From: Mikania micrantha
Taxonomy: Eukaryota; Streptophyta; Magnoliopsida; Asterales; Asteraceae
DNA: 64,000 nucleotides
Reading direction: 5' to 3'
Assembly: GCA_009363875.1 (NCBI GenBank)
Contig: CM018690.1
Coordinates: 710,001-774,000, forward strand
A program made the translations under genes and the position numbers. Positions 58,791 to 64,000 of this stretch are shown here, one piece after another (the stretch's first letter is position 1; the number at the start of each line of letters is the position of its first letter). Under the pieces are notes generated by a model. It searched no databases, was not told where the DNA came from, and saw nothing but the letters and a program-made list of their open reading frames with translations.

Positions 58791-60483
58791 CTTAGTGATG
58801 GTAATGCAAATCAAGCGTAAGCTCCTGCGTAGATCGCTTGTCGGTCACCGGCAACCTATATCGTACACCGTACGTGAGTTTGTGTAAGTGACCGTGCTAG
58901 TGTTTGTGTTAGTGCCCGTGTTTGTGTCCAACAACCCTTGGTTGTTCATGTTTGTCCGTGTCGGTTCTCAATGACCGTGTTTGCTTGTGTTGGTCCACAT
59001 TGACCGTGTTTGACTGTGTTGGTCCACAATGACCGTGTTTGACCATGTTTGACTAGAGTTGACCAAGTTGACCAAAGTTGACCGTGTCAAGTCAACGACC
59101 CGTTGGTGAACCGTGTGACGGTTGTGAATCGTGTAGCAAGTGTGTAAGTGCTCGTCGTGTGCAAGATGCGCATGTCGCGTCTATGGACAACTTACTATTT
59201 ATAGTAAGTTTCCATTTTTGGAAAGTTCACAAAGCATATTGGTTTTAGAGTTCTAGCATGCTCATTAGTCCTACGTGATCATGTTAACACGTAGCACATC
59301 ATCATACGGGTTCACATAAGTCGTTTATATCATGTTGGCACATAAAAGTTTCCTAAAATGGAAAGTTTCCATTTTTAGCATACGTGTTATCGGAAACCAT
59401 CTAACTTAGCATCTAAGCTTCATGTTATAACATATTAAGTCATTTAACATGTTCAAATTGTACAAAGTGTTCCTAGGTCGGCTTTTGTAAAAATAAAGTT
59501 ACTATAAATAGTAACTTTGTTGTTTTTGCATCAAATGACCATTTAAACATTTCTAATCCATCTTCATGTCATGAATCATCAAAATAATCCATCTAACATC
59601 ATTTCAACATGTCAACATAACCAAGTTCATCATCTAGCAATATATTGTCTCAAAAAGTTACTAAATATAGTAACTATGTTGTGTAATGACCAAAACATTA
59701 TCAAAATCACATTCCAAGTATTTCAATCATCATATTATCATCCTAAGAACAATTCTACATACATGCATGCTCATTATTTTATCCAAAATATCATCTTGTC
59801 AAAATAAAGTTTCCAATAATAGAAAGTTTATCAATAATCAACCTTTTAACCTTTTAACTCAAATCTAGCCATGAATAACACTTCTAATATCATCACAAAA
59901 CATATTAACATACTCAAGATCATTCCAATACTCATGGATCATACATGCATGGTAACATTTCGATATTTTGCATACAAATCATAAGTTCTACTAATATCCA
60001 TCATCATGGATCATCACAAAACATCATCTAATCACCCTAGATCATCAAGAATCATAGTGAAATCAACAAACCCAGAAGTTAAACTCGTGCATGTGTGTCC
60101 ATGGTGTTTGCATGTGTGATTTAACACATGCATGTGTGTGTAATGGTGATTTTAAGCTACAAGGGATGTATAGATTACCTCTAAAGCTCCTTTAACACCA
60201 AAATGATGAAGGAATCGAGTTGGAAGGCTTCAAGAAGCTCCTGGAATCTCTGGTTCGTGGTCTTGGTTCAAGAACAAGTAGGTGGTGATGAGGGATGGTG
60301 ATCTAGAAGGCTTGCTTCAATGTTCTTGAGCTTCAATCTCTTCAACAATGGCTTCCAAATGGTGAAAATGGTGATTTGCAGGTCAAAGAGACGAGTTTGA
60401 GTGTCTTGGAATCGGAAATGAGAGGCTAGGGTGGCTGGTGATGATTACATCTTGGTTAAATAAAGATTCTGCGAACTGGGTCT

Positions 60484-60607
60484 TGTCGCGTAGCGCGACA
60501 GGTTCAAGAGAGGTTCTCGCGTAGCGCGAGGGATTTCGGGTTCAAATTTCCCCCGCCCACCTGTCGCGTACCGCGACAGGTTCTTTATGGGCCTTCGCGT
60601 AGCGCGA
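60484..60607. repeat. Four CGCG-TA(G/C)-CGCG palindromes in G LTR
   Basis: TGTCGCG-TAG-CGCGACA (60484-60500), CTCGCG-TAG-CGCGAG (60516-60530), CCTGTCGCG-TAC-CGCGACAGG (60560-60580, perfect 9-bp arms) and TCGCG-TAG-CGCGA (60595-60607). Confidence 0.9.
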
Positions 60608-60967
60608 CGGGTTTCTGGGGAGCCCAATAGGCCCACTTTCATTAGTTTGATCCGTTCGTCGCCGTTTTCACGTTTCCGAACTACCGTTTGGCCTCGCTTG
60701 AACTTCCAAGTTCAATGTGTGAGTGTTTCGTGAAGTTTCGAGTGTTGTGCTACACAATGTGTTAGACGTTCACCAACGTTCGTGTGTTTTGACACGTGTG
60801 TGCTGTTTGCCGATAATTCCACGAATTACTTGTTGTATGTCGGTGTTCGTACTGTCGTGCCACGTGTCTCACTAAATTAAACTAATTCTAGTGCCACGTG
60901 TACAATAAGCATTTAAATAAACATTTAAATAAATAAGTTGCTGACCTGGAAAGTACGGGGTGTCACA

Positions 60968-61004
60968 TCCTCCCCATGTTAGAAAGGATTTCGTTCCGAA
61001 ATTC
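60968..61004 (-). promoter_or_regulatory. Element G: inverted repeat plus polypurine tract
   Basis: Sense: GAATTTCG-GAA-CGAAATCC (61004-60986), then AACATGGGGAGGA. One arm base no longer pairs, and the loop is GAA rather than GGA. Confidence 0.8.
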
Positions 61005-64000
61005 AACTTGCGTTGCCAGTGTTTGTCTGTTCCGCGAACAGGTGTGGGTACTTTTGTTTCATCTGGTCTTCACGTTCCCACGTGAATTCCGGTCCTCGTC
61101 GCGAATTCCATCGCACTTTCACTATCGGTATTTTACTGAGTTTGAGCTTCTTGGTTTCCCGGTCCATAATCTCCACCGGTTCCTCAACGAAGTTCAATTG
61201 TTCGTCGATCAGAATTTCATCGAGAGGAAAAACAAGTGTTTCATCGGACATGCACTTTTTGAGATTCGAGATATGAAACACGTTGTGCACGCTGCTCAGC
61301 TCGTCTGGCAGGTTTAGCTCGTAGGCTACAGGGCCTATTCGTTTGGTGATCTCAAAAGGTCCAATGTATCGAGGGTTCAACTTTCCCCATTTGCCAAACC
61401 GAATGACTCCCTTCCAGGGCGAGACCTTGAGTAACACCCTATCTCCCACTTGGAACTCTAACGGTTTGCGTCGTTTGTCAGCATAGCTTTTCTGTCTGTC
61501 CCGAGCTGCTGCCATTCGTTTGTGTATTTGCACGATCTTCTCAGTCGTTTCGTGCACAAGCTCTGGACCGGTTAGTTGGCTGTCTCCAACTTCCGCCCAG
61601 CAGATGGGTGATCGACACTTACGTCCGTAGAGTGCTTCGAATGGTGCAGCTTGAATGCTAGTGTGATAGCTATTGTTGTATGAGAACTCAACCAACGGTA
61701 GGTGAGTCTCCCAGCTACTACCAAAGTCGATAACACATGCCCGCAGCATGTCCTCCAGTGTCTGTATAGTGCGTTCGCTCTGCCCATCAGTCTGCGGGTG
61801 GTAAGCGGTACTCATATCCAATCTCGTACCCAAAGCCTTATGCAAAGACTTCCAGAAATGCGACGTGAATCGACTGTCACGGTCAGATATGATCGAGATT
61901 GGTACTCCATGTCGAGTAACCACTTCCTTCAGATAAATACGAGTGAGTTTGTCCAACTTGTCGGTCTCCTTGATGGGTAGAAAATGTGCAGACTTCGTTA
62001 GTCGGTCTACGATAACCCAGATAGTATCGCAACCACTGGCCGTCTTTGGCAGTTTAGTTATGAAGTCCATGGAAATCTGTTCCCATTTCCACATTGGTAT
62101 TTCTGGTTATTGAAGTAATCCTGATGGCTTCTGGTACTCAACTTTGACTTTTGAGCACGTTAAACACTTGCTCACGTATGTCGCTATCTCAGCTTTCATG
62201 TTCGGCCACCAGTAAGTTGTCTTCAGATCATGATACATTTTGTCAGAGCCCGGATGTATGGAATACCGGCTCTTGTGTGCTTCGTCCATCACTACTTCCC
62301 TCAATCCCCCGTAGTGTGGAATCCAAATTCGATCCACCAGGTAGTAAGCTCCGTCATCTTTTACCTTCAATTGCTTATCCATGCCACGCATGGCTTCAAG
62401 AGTGAGATTTTCAGCTTTTAGGGCTTCTTGTTGTGCGATTCGTATCTGATTTAGCAATTCAGAATGAATCGTGAGTTGTAGGGCACGCACGCGTTTTGTT
62501 GTTTCCTTCCGGCTCAACGCGTCGGCCACTACATTGGCTTTGCCTGGATGATACTTGATGGCGCAATCATAATCACCTATGAGTTCAACCCATCTTCGTT
62601 GTCTCATGTTTCTCTTTCTGGTCGAAGATGTGTTGTAGGCTCTTATGATCGGTGAAGATTGTGCATTTCGTGCCGTACAAGTAGTGTCGCCAGATCTTCA
62701 AGGCAAATACTACGGCTCCCAACTCAAGGTCATGAGTCGTGTAGTTCTTCTCATGCACCTTCAGTTGCCGTGAAGCGTAAGCTATAACCCTCTCGCGTTG
62801 CATCAGCACGCAACCGAGTCCCTGTTTCGAGGCGTCGCAATACACCACGAAATCGTCGCATCCTTCCGGTAAGGACAGAATAGGTGCAGTACATAGTTTC
62901 TGCTTCAACAAGTTGAAAGCAGTTTCCTGTTTGTCTCCCCAGTCAAACTTCTTGTCCTTATGAGTCAGGGATGTCAATGATTGAGAAATCTTCGAGAATC
63001 CTTCAATGAATCTCCGGTAGTACCCGGCCAGACCTAGGAATTGTCGCACCTCGGTCGGAGTCTTGGGTGCTTCCCAGTTCTTGATCGCTTCGATTTTGGC
63101 TGGGTCTACGTGTATCCCTTGCTCATTCACCACGTGTCCAAGAAATTGGACTTCGCGAATCCAAAAGTCGCACTTTGAAAACTTCGCGTACAGTTGCTCT
63201 TTCTTCAATAACTCTAAGACTAGCCTCAGATGTTCAGTATGTTCCTCCTGATTCTTTGAATAAATTAGGATGTCGTCAATGAACACTATTACGAATTTAT
63301 CAAGGTAGGGTTTGCACACTCTATTCATGAGATCCATGAATACAGCTGGTGCATTGGTCAGTCCAAAGGGCATAACCTAGAATTCGTAGTGTCCATATCG
63401 AGTTCTGAAGGCAGTCTTAGGAATATCATTCTCTTGTATCCTTAGTTGATGGTAACCCGATCTTAAATCGATTTTTGAATAGTAGCTTGACCCTTGCAAC
63501 TGATCAAACAAATCGTCTATTCGTGGTAATGGGTATCGATTCTTGATCGTCTCCTTGTTCAGCTCTCTATAGTCGATGCACATACGGAATGATCCGTCTT
63601 TCTTCTTCACAAATAAGACCGGTGCTCCCCAAGGTGAGAAGCTCGGTCTGATAAACCCCTTGTCTAACAGTTCCTGCAACTGATTAGACAGTTCTTGCAT
63701 CTCAGTTGGTGCGAGTCGGTACGGAGCTTTAGCAATTGGTGCTGCTCCAGGTGTAAGGTCTATCTGGAACTCGACTTGTCGCTTCGGAGGTAGTCCAGGT
63801 AGATCCTCGGGAAATACGTCGGGAAAATCGCGGACTACAGCGATGTCCTCAATCTTCCTCTCCTTCTTCGGTTGCTCTGCGATGAGGGCTAGTATTGCAG
63901 TGTATCCCTTTTGCAGATACTTGTTTGCCTTCATGCATGACATGATGTTCAGAGGTACTCCCTGTCTTTCCCCCTGAATCGAGATCTGTTCACCGCTCTG
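61003..64000 (-). pseudogene. Element G: pol with three lesions, runs off the window
   Basis: Same gene order and sequence type as D. From the window edge: the end of protease (GEQISIQ, Gln intact where D has TAG), then RT (IDYRELN). A TAG replaces Leu at 63379-63377 in YEFLVMPFG. The FIDD box and RNase H follow. A 2-nt loss near 62612 shifts the frame just before MRQRRWVEL. The integrase finger is followed by a TAA for CAA at 62109-62107, and then the DDE core, GPF motif and chromodomain-like tail to TGA 61003. Gag and the 5' LTR lie right of the window. Confidence 0.9.

Larger units (their letters stand above)
57961..60967 (-). repeat. Element G: 3' LTR (3007 bp)
   Basis: Alpha LTR on the minus strand, sense TGTGACACCCCGTACTTTCC to GGGAAATTGGGGGTGTGACA. 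Sense order: four CGCG-TA(G/C)-CGCG palindromes (60607-60484); a GAG|GTAATC donor-like site (60178); AGTTACTA-type hairpins near 59806, 59652 and 59497; phased TTGAC(C/T) boxes (59085-59000); an AAG|GTGAGTT donor (58790); an acceptor (58316); and a CATATAGA hairpin (58055-58035). Confidence 0.93.

Overview
This window is repeat DNA from a large flowering-plant genome. It holds no recognisable host gene, rRNA or complete tRNA. Nearly all of it is Ty3/gypsy LTR retrotransposons of the chromovirus type. The signs are the gag-PR-RT-RNaseH-IN order, a C-terminal chromodomain-like tail (motif KIPIVKVRW...EFTWE), a primer-binding site complementary to initiator tRNA-Met (TGGTATCAGAGCC) and very long LTRs. 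The Tekay/Del lineage fits best. The species cannot be fixed from the sequence; a dicot, perhaps Asteraceae, is my guess.

Three LTR types occur. Type alpha (about 3.0 kb): LTR1, LTR2, elements D, F and G. Type beta (2.76 kb): element C. Type gamma (4.1-4.3 kb): A, B, E and I, with K sharing the same architecture. Layout: 1-3406, two alpha LTRs on +, one inside the other, interrupting a broken minus-strand pol (H, 3407-4200). H abuts a plus-strand leader/extra-ORF/gag fragment (J, 4201-5293). K (5294-8289, minus LTR) is cut by I (8290-10717, minus LTR), which is cut by E (from 10718, minus). E's 3' LTR is split by A (12201-52417, plus). A's 3' LTR is split by a solo LTR B (22366-26495, minus) and by C (26540-49645, plus). 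C is split by D (34713-46536, minus). E resumes at 52423 with the rest of its LTR and then pol, is cut by F (57496), and F is cut by G (57961), which runs off the window. The target duplications visible are CATTA (D), CGAAC (C), TGTGT (B) and CCTGA/ACTGA (A). The longest chain is J > K > I > E > A > C > D.

D is the youngest and best preserved: its LTRs differ at roughly a dozen of 2990 positions, and one TAG splits its gag-pol. C also has nearly identical LTRs (about 17 differences), yet its coding region is wrecked and gag is mostly gone. It therefore seems to have been copied as an already defective, trans-mobilised element. A is older and lacks most of the integrase core.

The signals most worth following are not the ordinary genes. 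(1) All LTR types share a module AG|GTGAGT - GCCCC/GGGG hairpin - ... - CTCACCAACC - TTCTCAG|G, which looks like an intron in the RNA leader. (2) A 19-nt inverted repeat with compensating changes sits at the pol stop codon, just before the polypurine tract. (3) An additional sense ORF lies between the primer site and gag in C, D and J. (4) There are arrays of lineage-specific short motifs and palindromes in the LTRs, including TTGACC boxes spaced exactly 10 bp apart.
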